In this document: positions 22,855 to 36,666 of the stretch, piece after piece
Numbering within the stretch: the stretch's first letter is position 1
Layout of the letters: every line of letters starts with the position of its first letter
Source of the DNA: Strigamia acuminata
Lineage: Eukaryota > Arthropoda > Chilopoda > Geophilomorpha > Linotaeniidae
Reading direction: 5' to 3'
DNA: 64,000 nt
Assembly (NCBI GenBank): GCA_949358305.1
Contig: OX442320.1
Span: 3,426,259-3,490,258 of the forward strand
Made by a program: the position numbers and the translations under genes
Notes under the pieces: model-generated
Databases searched by the model: none
The model's input: the letters and a program-made list of their open reading frames with translations, nothing else
Told to the model about the DNA's origin: nothing

Positions 22855-23335
22855 CACAACACACTATTGGTTGCCTTCATGTAGGCAGTCATGTTGTTGA
22901 ACAAAGTTGTGATGTCATATGTCATGAGATATCAAATTACTTGGGTTCCAGAGTAAGGTTAATCACCAAGTGTAGTGCTACACTTGACCTTTTTACTCAG
23001 TCTATTTGCATGAAAAATGAACTCCCACAGCCAACAAAGTTCTACATTGACAATGTCATTGTTACTTAACTCTAGCTTATGGAGCAAAATGCTTTGAAAT
23101 GGTTAAAGAACTACATGTAATTGTTATCTCACATAATTAATTTTAAAGTTTTAAAATAGCTTATTAGTGCTCTCCCCTTGTAAGTGTTGTAACCAAAACA
23201 TTTCAACTTTCTTTTTTTACAAGAAAAAAATAAAAAACCAAACTTTGTACACACTTAGTCGACCAGGTCATTTTGTCGACTAAACGGTGTTGACTAAACA
23301 GCGTCGACTAAGTGAGTGTCTACTAAATAACCCTT
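22600..23335. mobile_element. Element with many TTTAGTCGAC motifs
   Basis: GTTTAGTCGACAAACG-type motifs in both orientations crowd 22610-22790 and 23257-23330 and flank about 460 bases of other sequence, as subterminal repeats of a DNA transposon would. The left half is also present in block X-prime (48540-48790), the right half is not. The 84-codon frame at 22815-23069 has no recognisable similarity and is not called as a gene. Confidence 0.45.
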
Positions 23336-23420
23336 ATTTTATGCAGATTTATGGTCTGGTCTGAAAAATGTTAACAATGTGTTGCACATATTTTATAAAA
23401 GTTTTACAATTTTTTACACA

Positions 23421-23588
23421 CATTTTTTAAATAATTTACGTAAAAGAGCATTCCATTTCATTACATTATTTAATTTGAAAACTCCCGTTATAATGTCTTT
23501 GCAAGGCAAAAATGCAAATATACATTTAGACATTTTTTAATTTTGTATTAATCAATAGATTGTGAATTTCTTGTCCACTTCGCATCAG
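23421..23588 (+). repeat. Intron 3-prime segment shared by all three giant exons
   Basis: The 168 bases before exon A are almost the same as those before exon B (about 30893-31063) and exon C (about 36496-36666), ending in the acceptor TTTCTTGTCCACTTCGCATCAG-type sequence. This shows that the exons were duplicated together with their intron flank. Confidence 0.85.
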
Positions 23589-26500
23589 CAACTACATCTA
23601 CTGAAACACCTTCCACTACTCCAACTGAAACACCTTCAACAACTCCTACAGAAACTCCATCAACTACTCCTTCTGAAACTCCATCAACTACACTTACTGA
23701 AACTCCTTCCACTACACCCACTGAAACTCCTTCAACAACTCCTACAGAAACTCCATCAACAACTCCAACTGAAACTCCATCAACTACACCAACTGAAACA
23801 CCTTCCACTACTCCAACTGAAACTCCATCAACAACTCCAACTGAAACTCCATCAACTACACCTACTGAAACTCCTTCAACAACTCCTACTGAAACTCCAT
23901 CAACTACTCCTACTGAAACTCTTTCCACTACACCCACTGAAACTCCTTCCACTACTCCAACTGAAACTCCATCAACTACACCTACTGAAACTCCTTCCAC
24001 TACACCTACTGAAACTCCATCAACTACACCTACTGAAACTCCTTCCACTACACCTACTGAAACTCCATCAACTACACCTACTGAAACTCCTTCTACTACA
24101 CCAACTGAAACACCTTCAACAACTCCTACAGAAACACCATCAACTACACCTACTGAAACTCCTTCCACTACACCTACTGAAACTCCTTCTACTACACCAA
24201 CTGAAACACCTTCAACAACTCCTACAGAAACACCATCAACTACACCTACTGAAACTCCTTCCACTACACCTACTGAAACTCCTTCCACTACACCTACTGA
24301 AACTCCATCAACTACACCTACTGAAACTCCTTCCACTACACCTACTGAAACTCCATCAACTACACCTACTGAAACTCCTTCTACTACACCAACTGAAACA
24401 CCTTCAACAACTCCTACAGAAACACCATCAACTACACCTACTGAAACTCCTTCCACTACACCTACTGAAACTCCATCAACTACACCTACTGAAACTCCTT
24501 CTACTACACCAACTGAAACACCTTCAACAACTCCTACAGAAACACCATCAACTACACCTACTGAAACTCCATCAACTACACCTACTGAAACTCCTTCCAC
24601 TACACCCACTGAAAGTCCTTCCACTACTCCAACTGAAACTCCATCAACTACACCTACTGAAACTCCTTCCACTACACCTACTGAAACTCCATCAACTACA
24701 CCTACAGAAACTCCTTCCACTACACCCACTGAAACTTCTTCCACTACTCCAACTGAAACTCCATCAACTACACCTACTGAAACTCCTTCCACTACACCTA
24801 CTGAAACTCCATCAACTACACCTACTGAAACTCCTTCCACTACACCTACTGAAACTCCATCAACTACACCCACTGAAACTCCTTCCACTACGCCAACTGA
24901 AACTCCATCAACTACACCTACTGAAACTCCTTCTACTACACCAACTGAAACACCTTCAACAACTCCTACAGAAACACCATCAACTACACCTACTGAAACT
25001 CCTTCCACTACACCTACTGAAACTCCATCAACTACACCCACTGAAACTCCTTCCACTACGCCAACTGAAACTCCATCAACTACACCTACTGAAACTCTTT
25101 CCACTACACCCACTGAAACTCCTTCCACTACGCCAACTGAAACTCCATCAACTACACCTACTGAAACTCCTTCTATTACACCAACTGAAACACCCTCAAC
25201 AACTCGTACAGAAACACCATCAACTACACCTACTGAAACTCCTTCCACTACACCTACTGAAACTCCATCAACTACATCCACTGAAACTCCTTCCACTACA
25301 CCCACTGAAACTCCTTCCACTACGCCAACTGAAACTCCATCAACTACACCTACTGAAACTCCTTCTATTACACCAACTGAAACACCCTCAACAACTCGTA
25401 CAGAAACACCATCAACTACACCTACTGAAACTCCTTCCACTACACCTACTGAAACTCCATCAACTACATCCACTGAAACTCCTTCCACTACTCCAACTGA
25501 AACTCCATCAACTACACCTACTGAAACTCCTTCCACTACACCTACTGAAACTCTATCAACTACACCTACTGAAACTCCTTCCACTACACCTACTGAAACT
25601 CCATCAACTACACCTACTGAAACTCCTTCCACTACACCTACTGAAACTCCATCAACTACATCCACTGAAACTCCTTCCACTACTCCAACTGAAACTCCAT
25701 CAACTACACCTACTGAAACTCCTTCCACTACACCTACTGAAACTCTATCAACTACACCTACTGAAACTCCTTCCACTACACCTACTGAAACTCCATCAAC
25801 TACACCTACTGAAACTCCTTCCACTACACCTACTGAAACTCCATCCACTACACCCACTGAAACTCCTTCCACTACACCCACTGAAACTCCTTCCACTACT
25901 TCAACTGAAACTCCATCAACTACACCTACTGAAACTCCTTCCACTACACCCACTGAAACTCCTTCCACTACACCTACTGAAACTCCTTCTACTACACCAA
26001 CTGAAACACCTTCAACAACTCCTACAGAAACACCATCAACTACACCTACTGAAACTCCTTCCACTACACCTACTGAAACTCCATCAACTACACATACTGA
26101 AACTCCTTCCACTACACCTACTGAAACTCCATCCACTACACCCACTGAAACTCCATCCACTACACCCACTGAAAGTCCTTCCACTACACCTACTGAAACT
26201 TCTTCTACTACACCAACTGAAACACCTTCAACAACTCCTACAGAAACACCATCAACTACACCTACTGAAACTCCTTCCACTACACCTACTGAAACTCCTT
26301 CTACTACACCAACTGAAACACCTTCAACAACTCCTACAGAAACACCATCAACTACACCTACTGAAACTCCTTCCACTACACCCACTGAAAGTCCTTCCAC
26401 TACTTCAACTGAAACTCCATCAACTACACCTACTGAAACTCCTTCCACTACACCTACTGAAACTCCATCAACTACACCTACTGAAACTCTTTCCACTACA

Positions 26501-29500
26501 CCCACTGAAACTTCTTCCACTACTCCAACTGAAACTCCATCAACTACACCTACTGAAACTCCTTCCACTACACCTACTGAAACTCCATCAACTACACCTA
26601 CTGAAACTCCTTCCACTACACCTACTGAAACTCCATCAACTACACCCACTGAAAGTCCTTCCACTACTCCAACTGAAACACCTTCAACAACTCCTACAGA
26701 AACACCATCAACTACACCTACTGAAACTCCTTCCACTACACCCACTGAAAGTCCTTCCACTACTTCAACTGAAACTCCATCAACTACACCTACTGAAACT
26801 CCTTCCACTACACCTACTGAAACTCCATCAACTACACCTACTGAAACTCTTTCCACTACACCCACTGAAACTTCTTCCACTACTCCAACTGAAACTCCAT
26901 CAACTACACCTACTGAAACTCCTTCCACTACACCTACTGAAACTCCATCAACTACACCTACTGAAACTCCTTCCACTACACCTACTGAAACTCCATCAAC
27001 TACACCCACTGAAAGTCCTTCCACTACTCCAACTGAAACACCTTCAACAACTCCTACAGAAACACCATCAACTACACCTACTGAAAATCCTTCCACTACA
27101 CCTACTGAAACTCCATCAACTACACCCACTGAAACTCCTTCCACTACGCCAACTGAAACTCCATCAACTACACCTACTGAAACTCCTTCCACTACACCCA
27201 CTGAAACTCCTTCCACTACGCCAACTGAAACTCCATCAACTACACCTACTGAAACTCCTTCTACTACACCAACTGAAACACCCTCAACAACTCCTACAGA
27301 AACACCATCAACTACACCTACTGAAACTCCTTCCACTACACCTACTGAAACTCCTTCCACTACACCCACTGAAACTCCATCCACTACACCCACTGAAACT
27401 CCTTCCACTACTTCAACTGAAACTCCATCAACTACACCTACTGAAACTCCTTCCACTACACCCACTGAAACTCCATCCACTACACCCACCGAAACTCCTT
27501 CCACTACTTCAACTGAAACTCCATCAACTACACCTACTGAAACTCCTTCCACTACACCTACTGAAACTCCATCAACTACACCTACTGAAACTCTTTCCAC
27601 TACACCTACTGAAACTCCATCAACTACACCTACTGAAACTCCTTCCACTACACCCACTGAAACTCCATCCACTACACCCACTGAAACTCCTTCCACTACT
27701 TCAACTGAAACTCCATCCACTACACCCACTGAAACTCCTTCCACTACTCCAACTGAAACTCCATCAACTACACCTACTGAAACTCCTTCCACTACACCCA
27801 CTGAAACTCCATCCACTACACCTACTGAAACTCCTTCCACTACACCTACTGAAACTCCATCAACTACACCCACTGAAAGTCCTTCCACTACTCCAACTGA
27901 AACACCTTCAACAACTCCTACAGAAACACCATCAACTACACCTACTGAAAATCCTTCCACTACACCTACTGAAACTCCATCAACTACACCCACTGAAACT
28001 CCTTCCACTACGCCAACTGAAACTCCATCAACTACACCTACTGAAACTCCTTCCACTACACACACTGAAACTCCTTCCACTACGCCAACTGAAACTCCAT
28101 CAACTACACCTACTGAAACTCCTTCTACTACACCAACTGAAACACCCTCAACAACTCCTACAGAAACACCATCAACTACACCTACTGAAACTCCTTCCAC
28201 TACACCTACTGAAACTCCTTCCACTACACCCACTGAAACTCCATCCACTACACCCACTGAAACTCCTTCCACTACTTCAACTGAAACTCCATCAACTACA
28301 CCTACTGAAACTCCTTCCACTACACCCACTGAAACTCCATCCACTACACCCACCGAAACTCCTTCCACTACTTCAACTGAAACTCCATCAACTACACCTA
28401 CTGAAACTCCTTCCACTACACCTACTGAAACTCCATCAACTACACCTACTGAAACTCTTTCCACTACACCTACTGAAACTCCATCAACTACACCTACTGA
28501 AACTCCTTCCACTACACCCACTGAAACTCCATCCACTACACCCACTGAAACTCCTTCCACTACTTCAACTGAAACTCCATCCACTACACCCACTGAAACT
28601 CCTTCCACTACTCCAACTGAAACTCCATCAACTACACCTACTGAAACTCCTTCCACTACACCCACTGAAACTCCATCCACTACACCTACTGAAACTCCTT
28701 CCACTACACCTACTGAAACTCCATCAACTACACCCACTGAAAGTCCTTCCACTACTCCAACTGAAACTCCATCAACTATACCTACTGAAACTCCTTCTAC
28801 TACACCAACTGAAACACCTTCAACAACTCCTACAGAAACACCATCAACTACACCTACTGAAACTCCTTCCACTACATCTACTGAAACTCCATCAACTACA
28901 CCTACTGAAACTCCTTCCACTACACCCACTGAAACTCCATCAACTACACCTACTGAAACTCCTTCCACTACACCTACTGAAACTCCATCAACTACACCTA
29001 CTGAAACTCCTTCCACTACACCCACTGAAACTCCTTCCACTACTCCAACTGAAACTCCATCAACTACACCTACTGAAACTCCTTCCACTACACCCACTGA
29101 AACTCCATCCACTACACCTACTGAAACTCCTTCCACTACACCTACTGAAACTCCATCAACTACACCCACTGAAAGTCCTTCCACTACTCCAACTGAAACT
29201 CCATCAACTATACCTACTGAAACTCCTTCTACTACACCAACTGAAACACCTTCAACAACTCCTACAGAAACACCATCAACTACACCTACTGAAACTCCTT
29301 CCACTACATCTACTGAAACTCCATCCACTACACCTACTGAAACTCCTTCCACTACACCTACTGAAACTCCATCAACTACACCCACTGAAAGTCCTTCCAC
29401 TACTCCAACTGAAACTCCATCAACTATACCTACTGAAACTCCTTCTACTACACCAACTGAAACACCTTCAACAACTCCTACAGAAACACCATCAACTACA

Positions 29501-30059
29501 CCTACTGAAACTCCTTCCACTACATCTACTGAAACTCCATCAACTACACCTACTGAAACTCCTTCCACTACACCTACTGAAACTCCATCAACTACACCTA
29601 CTGAAACTCCTTCCACTACACCCACTGAAACTCCTTCCACTACTCCAACTGAAACTCCATCAACTACACCTACTGAAACTCTTTCCACTACACCCACTGA
29701 AACACCTTCCACTACTCCGATTGAAATTCCATCGACTACACCAACTGAAACACCCTCCACTACTCCAACTGAAACTCCAACAACTATTCCAACTGATACT
29801 CCAACTACACCTGCTGAAACTCCTTCAACAACTACAGTAACCCCATCAACTGTACCAACTGAAATACTTTCCACTATTTCAACTGAATCACTTTCCACCA
29901 CTCCAATTGAAATTCCATCAACTACGTCAACTGAAACTCTACCAACTACACCTACTGAAAAACCTTCTACTATTCCAACTGAAAAGCCTTCCATTATCCC
30001 TACTTTAACTCCAACTACACCGACATCTACACCAATTCCAGATGAAAATATAATAGAAG
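23589..30059 (+). CDS. Giant mucin-type exon A: TETPSTTP octapeptide array
   Basis: The acceptor CACTTCGCATCAG ends at 23588 and the donor GAAG/GTGAGATAAATAG follows 30059. The exon is 6471 bases, exactly 2157 codons, entered and left in phase 1. It is open throughout, but the frame has no ATG. About 250 tandem 24-base units encode T-E-T-P-S-T-T-P; near 29700 they become irregular (PIEIPS, PTDTPTTPAE, EKPSTIP) and end TSTPIPDENIIE. Five of eight residues are Ser or Thr and each unit carries one Glu, so the product should be extended, acidic and densely O-glycosylated if secreted: a mucin, glue, gel or coat protein. Higher-order repeats of 360 bases (26401 against 26761) and 864 bases (27083 against 27947) show recent internal duplication. 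A cell-surface role is inferred from composition only. Confidence 0.8.
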
Positions 30060-31063
30060 GTGAGATAAATAGTTTCTTTGTTTGTGTGATTAAAATTTGT
30101 TTAAGTTTGGTTATTATTTGAGGACAACTATAATTTGTGAGAAGAGTTCTATTATCATTATCACAATAATAGTTTTTCACGGGCAGGCTACCCACCCTTT
30201 TTTCTAATTCATTTTTACTTTAGACTAATCCTTCTTATTTCTTTCCATTTTCTCTGATTTTATCTTCATCCAAGTGTGATGACTAATTATTCTAAATGTA
30301 TGCGCAAACTCAACATTGCGCATCACATTATTTTCAACAATAGGAGTTTATTTCTACCTTTCACCTCTTAATTCACGTTTAATAAACCTGATCACGTGAC
30401 CAAGTTCACGTACTCACATTTCCCATAACAAGAATCACTTCTCACTCTGGCCTCAATTGAGATACATCTCCTAGATGCTAGTTTGAGGACGTTACCTTAT
30501 GATTTTGCGCCTTAAACAAGCGACACACCATTCTATAGCCCCATTGCGCCTCTATTTGCCGAATATTTTAGTATTCAAATGCTCGTTGATATTCTTCGCC
30601 CCCTGTGGGATTAATAATACTGTGATTTCTCATTCATTTACGTCATTTATATTGGGCCTATTTGGCGGTGTTGTATCCAGGAATAAATAAAAACAGGTTT
30701 AGTGTTTGCTTAAACACTGCAACTGCAGCAGCCATTTTATTTTCCGAAGCTGTCTGCTTGAAAACATAAGGCAAAAGTGATTCCCGGCAGCTGGAATGCA
30801 CATTGCAACAAAAATGCACTCAGTTAAGAACAAATCGCTGTTCATAACTGTAATAACTATTACAGAGTGAATAAATCACGTTAGGCATTACAACACATTG
30901 CCAAATAAATTTACATAAAAGCGCATTTCATTTCATTACATTATTTAATTTGAAAACTCTCGTTATAATGTCTTTGCAAGGCAAAAATGCAAATATACAT
31001 TTAGACATTTTTTAATTTTGTATTAATCAATAGATTGTGAATTTCTTGTCCACTTCGCATCAG
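30060..31063 (+). other. Intron between exons A and B (1004 bases)
   Basis: GTGAGATAAATAGTTTC to CACTTCGCATCAG. From about 30176 it contains a degraded copy of the TGTCA...TGACA LTR (CACGGGCAGGCTACCC start, GCGCA-rich body). The intron at 35663-36666 has exactly the same length and differs at only about four positions seen by eye, so the duplication is recent. The 63-codon ORF inside is LTR relic sequence. Confidence 0.8.
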
Positions 31064-34000
31064 CAACTACATCTACTGAAACACCTTCCACTACTCCAAC
31101 TGAAACACCTTCAACAACTCCTACAGAAACTCCATCAACTACACCTACTGAAACTCCTTCCACTACACCCACTGAAACTCCATCAACTACACCTACTGAA
31201 ACTCCATCAACTACACCTACTGAAACTCCATCAACTACACCTACTGAAACTCTTTCCACTACACCCACTGAAACTCCATCAACTACACCTACTGAAACTC
31301 CTTCCACTAGACCCACTGAAACTCCATCAACTACACCTACTGAAACTCCATCAACTACACCTACTGAAACTCCTTCCACTACACTCACTGAAACTCCATC
31401 AACTACACCTACTGAAACTCTTTCCACTACACCCACTGAAACTCCATCAACTACACCTACTGAAACTCCTTCCACTAGACCCACTGAAACTCCATCAACT
31501 ACACCTACTGAAACTCCATCAACTACACCTACTGAAACTCCTTCCACTACACCCACTGAAACTCCATCAACTACACCTACTGAAACTCCATCAACTACAC
31601 CTACTGAAACTCCATCAACTACACCTACTGAAACTCCTTCCACTACACCCACTGAAACTCCTTCAACAACTCCTACAGAAACTTCATCAACTACACCTAC
31701 TGAAACTCCTTCCACTACACCCACTGAAACTCCATCAACTACACCTACTGAAACTCCTTCCACTACACCCACTGAAACTCCATCAACTACACCTACTGAA
31801 ACTCCATCAACTACACCTACTGAAACTCCTTCCACTACACCCACTGAAACTCCATCAACTACACCTACTGAAACTCCTTCCACTACACCCACTGAAACTC
31901 CATCAACTACACCTACTGAAACTCCATCAACTACACCTACTGAAACTCCTTCCACTACACCCACTGAAACTCCATCAACTATACCTACTGAAACTCAATC
32001 AACTACACCTACTGAAACTCCATCAACTACACCTACTGAAACTCCATCAACTACACCTACTGAAACTCCATCAACTACACCTACTGAAACTCCATCAACT
32101 ACACCTACTGAAACTCCATCAACTACACCTACTGAAACTCCTTCCACTACACCCACTGAAACTCCATCAACTACACCTACTGAAACTCCATCAACTACAC
32201 CTACTGAAACTCCATCAACTACACTTACTGAAACTCCTTCCACTACACCTACTGAAACTCCTTCCACTACACCCACTGAAACTCCATCAACTACACCTAC
32301 TGAAACTCCATCAACTACACCTACTGAAACTCCTTCCACTACACCCACTGAAACTCCATCAACTACACCTACTGAAACTCCATCAACTACACCTACTGAA
32401 ACTCCATCAACTACACCTACTGAAACTCCTTCCACTACACCCACTGAAACTCCATCAACTACACCTACTGAAACTCCATCAACTACACCTACTGAAACTC
32501 CATCAACTACACCTACTGAAACTCCTTCCACTACACCCACTGAAACTCTTTCAACAACTCCTACAGAAACTTCATCAACTACACCTACGGAAACTCCTTC
32601 CACTACACCCACTGAAACTCCATCAACTACACCTACTGAAACTCCATCAACTACACCTACTGAAACTCTGTCAACTACACCTACTGAAACTCCATCAACT
32701 ACACCTACTGAAACTCCATCAACTACACCTACTGAAACTCCATCAACTACACCTACTGAAAATCCTTCCACTACACCCACTGAAACTCCATCAACTACAC
32801 CTACTGAAACTCCATCAACTACACCTACTGAAACTCCTTCCACTACACCCACTAAAACTCCTTCAACAACTCCTACAGAAACTCCATCAACTACTCCTAC
32901 TAAAACTCCATCAACTACACCTACTGAAACTCCTTCCACTACACCCACTGAAACTCCTTCAACAACTCCTACAGAAACTCCATCAACAACTCCTACTGAA
33001 ACTCCATCAACTACACCTACTGAAACTCCGTCAACTACACCTACTGAAACTCCTTCCACTACACCCACTGAAACACCTACCACTACACCCACTGAAACTC
33101 CTTCAACAACACCTACTGAAACTCCTTCAACAACTCCTACAGAAACTCCATCAACAACTCCTACTGAAACTCCATCAACTACACCTACTGAAACTCCATC
33201 AACTACACCTACTGAAACTCCTTCCACTACACCCACTGAAACTCCTTCCACTACACCCACTGAAACTCCTTCAACAACACCTACTGAAACTCCTTCCACT
33301 ACACCCACTGAAACTCCATCAACTACACCTACTGAAACTCCATCAACTACACCTACTGAAACTCCATCAACTACACCTACTGAAACTCCTTCCACTACAC
33401 CCACTGAAACTCCTTCAACAACTCCTACAGAAACTCCATCAACTACTCCTACTAAAACTCCATCAACTACACCTACTGAAACTCCTTCCACTACACCCAC
33501 TGAAACTCCTTCAACAACTCCTACAGAAACTCCATCAACTACACCTACTGAAACTCCTTCCACTACACCCACTGAAACTCCTTCAACAACTCCTACAGAA
33601 ACTCCATCAACTACTCCTACTGAAACTCCATCAACTACACCTACTGAAACTCCTTCCACTACACCCACTGAAACTCCTTCAACAACTCCTACTGAAACTC
33701 CATCAACTACACCTACTGAAACTCCATCAACTACACCTACTGAAACTCCTTCCACTACACCCACTGAAACACCTACCACTACACCCACTGAAACTCCATC
33801 AACTACACCTACAGAAACTCCTTCCACTACACTCACTGAAACTCCTTCCACTACACCCACTGAAAGTCCTTCCACTACTTCAACTGAAACTCCATCAACT
33901 ACACCTACTGAAACACCCTCAACAACTCCTACAGAAACACCATCAACTACACCTACTGAAACTCCTTCCACTACACCTACTGAAACTCCATCAACTACAT

Positions 34001-35662
34001 CCACTGAAACTCCTTCCACTACTCCAACTGAAACTCCATCAACTACACCTACTGAAACTCCTTCCACTACACCTACTGAAACTCCATCAACTACACCTAC
34101 CGAAACTCCTTCCACTACACCTACTGAAACTCCATCAACTACACCTACTGAAACTCCATCAACTACACCCACTGAAAGTCCTTCCACTACTCCAACTGAA
34201 ACTCCATCAACTACACCTACTGAAACTCCTTCTACTACACCAACTGAAACACCTTCAACAACTCCTACAGAAACACCATCAACTACACCTACTGAAACTC
34301 CTTCCACTACACCTACTGAAACTCCATCAACTACATCCACTGAAACTCCTTCCACTACTCCAACTGAAACTCCATCAACTACACCTACTGAAACTCCTTC
34401 CACTACACTTACTGAAACTCCATCAACTACGCCAACTGAAACTCCATCAACTACACCTACTGAAACTCCTTCTACTACACCAAATGAAACACCCTCAACA
34501 ACTCCTACAGAAACACCATCAACTACACCTACTGAAACTCCTTCCACTACACCTACTGAAACTCCATCAACTACATCCACTGAAACTCCTTCCACTACTC
34601 CAACTGAAACTCCATCAACTACACCTACTGAAACTCCTTCCACTACACCTACTGAAACTCCATCAACTACACCTACTGAAACTCCTTCCACTACACCTAC
34701 TGAAACTCCATCAACTACACCTACTGAAACTCCTTCCACTACACCCACTGAAACTCCTTCCACTACGCCAACTGAAACTCCATCAACTACACCTATTGAA
34801 ACTCCTTCTACTACACCAACTGAAACACCCTCAACAACTCCTACAGAAACACCATCAACTACACCTACTGAAACTCCTTCCACTACACCTACTGAAACTC
34901 CATCAACTACATCCACTGAAACTCCTTCCACTACTCCAACTGAAACTCCATCAACTACACCTACTGAAACTCCTTCCACTACACCTACTGAAACTCCATC
35001 AACTACACCTACTGAAACTCCTTCCACTACACCTACTGAAACTCCATCCACTACACCCACTGAAACTCCTTCCACTACACCCACTGAAACTCCATCCACT
35101 ACACCCACTGAAACTCCTTCCACTACTTCAACTGAAACTCCATCAACTACACCTACTGAAACTCCTTCCACTACACCCACTGAAACTTCATCCACTACAC
35201 CCACTGAAACTCCTTCCACTACTTCAACTGAAACTCCATCAACTACACCTACTGAAACTCCATCCACTACACCCACTGAAACTCTTTCCACTACACCCAC
35301 TGAAACACCTTCCACTACTCCGATTGAAATTCCATCGATTACACCAACTGAAACACCCTCCACTACTCCAACTGAAACTCCAACAACTATTCCAACTGAT
35401 ACTCCAACTACACCTGCTGAAACTCCTTCAACAACTACAGTAACCCCATCAACTGTACCAACTGAAATACTTTCCACTATTTCAACTGAATCACTTTCCA
35501 CCACTCCAATTGAAATTCCATCAACTACGTCAACTGAAACTCTACCAACTACACCTACTGAAAAACCTTCTACTATTCCAACTGAAAAGCCTTCCACTAT
35601 CCCTACTTTAACTCCAACTACACCGACATCTACACCAATTCCAGATGAAAATATAATAGAAG
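31064..35662 (+). CDS. Giant mucin-type exon B: TETPSTTP array
   Basis: 4599 bases, 1533 codons, phase 1 at both ends, with the same acceptor and donor text as exons A and C and no stop codon seen. Roughly 180 octapeptide units. The first about 70 bases are identical to A and C. The 5-prime two thirds are made of a cassette (CCATCAACTACACCTACTGA / CCTTCCACTACACCCACTGA) typical of exon C, while the last third (from about 33830) resembles exon A, including TESPSTTST and the irregular tail PIEIPSITPTETPS. The exon is therefore a mosaic of A-like and C-like arrays, as unequal exchange would produce. The tail ends IPDENIIE before GTGAG. Confidence 0.8.
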
Positions 35663-36666
35663 GTGAGATAAATAGTTTCTTTGTTTGTGTGATTAAAATT
35701 TGTTTAAGTTTGGTTATTATTTGAGGACAACTATAATTTGTGAGAAGAGTTCTATTATCATTATCACAATAATAGTTTTTCACGGGCAGGCTACCCACCC
35801 TTTTTTCTAATTCATTTTTACTTTAGACTAATCCTTCTTATTTCTTTCCATTTTCTCTGATTTTATCTTCATCCAAGTGTGATGACTAATTATTCTAAAT
35901 GTATGCGCAAACTCAACATTGCGCATCACATTATTTTCAACAATAGAAGTTTATTTCTACCTTTCACCTCTTAATTCACGTTTAATAAACCTGATCACGT
36001 GACCAAGTTCACGTACTCACATTTCCCATAACAAGAATCACTTCTCACTCTGGCCTCAATTGAGATACATCTCCTAGATGCTAGTTTGAGGACGTTACCT
36101 TATGATTTTGCGCCTTAAACAAGCGACACACCATTCTATAGCCCCATTGCGCCTCTATTTGCCGAATATTTTAGTATTCAAATGCTCGTTGATATTCTTC
36201 GCCCCCTGTGGGATTAATAATACTGTGATTTCTCATTCATTTACGTCATTTATATTGGGCCTATTTGGCGGTGTTGTATCCAGGAATAAATAAAAACAGG
36301 TTTAGTGTTTGCTTAAACACTGCAACTGCAGCAGCCATTTTATTTTCCGAAGCTGTCTGCTTGAAAACATAAGGCAAAAGTGATTCCCGGCAGCTGGAAT
36401 GCACATTGCAACAAAAATGCACTCAGTTAAGAACAAATCGCTATTCATAACTGTAATAACTATTACAGAGTGAATAAATCACGTTAGGCATTACAACACA
36501 TTGCCAAATAAATTTACATAAAAGAGCATTTCATTTCATTACATTATTTAATTTGAAAACTCTCGTTATAATGTCTTTGCAAGGCAAAAATGCAAATATA
36601 CATTTAGACATTTTTTTATTTTGTATTAATCAATAGATTGTGAATTTCTTGTCCACTTCGCATCAG
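35663..36666 (+). other. Intron between exons B and C (1004 bases)
   Basis: Near-identical twin of the 30060-31063 intron: same length, with differences noticed at the positions matching 30346, 30829, 30920 and 31013. It carries the same LTR relic. Confidence 0.8.

Noticed and set aside
22815-23069. 84-codon ORF starting MAADLVRFLLQW
   Set aside because: Begins inside a repeat-rich transposon end and resembles no family I know; the copy in block X-prime does not keep it.
23562-29840. 2092-codon plus-strand ORF rich in HQLHLLKLLPL
   Set aside because: Frame-shifted reading of the same array; it starts before the splice acceptor and runs out before the donor. The same holds for 31037-35443, 36640-39645 and 45535-46974.
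23548-30195. 2215-codon minus-strand ORF rich in VSVGVVEG/VSVGVVDG
   Set aside because: It is the antisense reading of the 24-base repeat, which lacks stops in several frames. The sense frame has matching splice sites and lengths divisible by three; the same applies to the minus-strand ORFs at 31023-31964, 31995-35798, 36626-45055, 45065-46231 and 46352-47305.
30499-30690. 63-codon ORF, repeated identically at 36102-36293
   Set aside because: Identity reflects the intron duplication; it lies in an LTR relic and shows no protein-like features.
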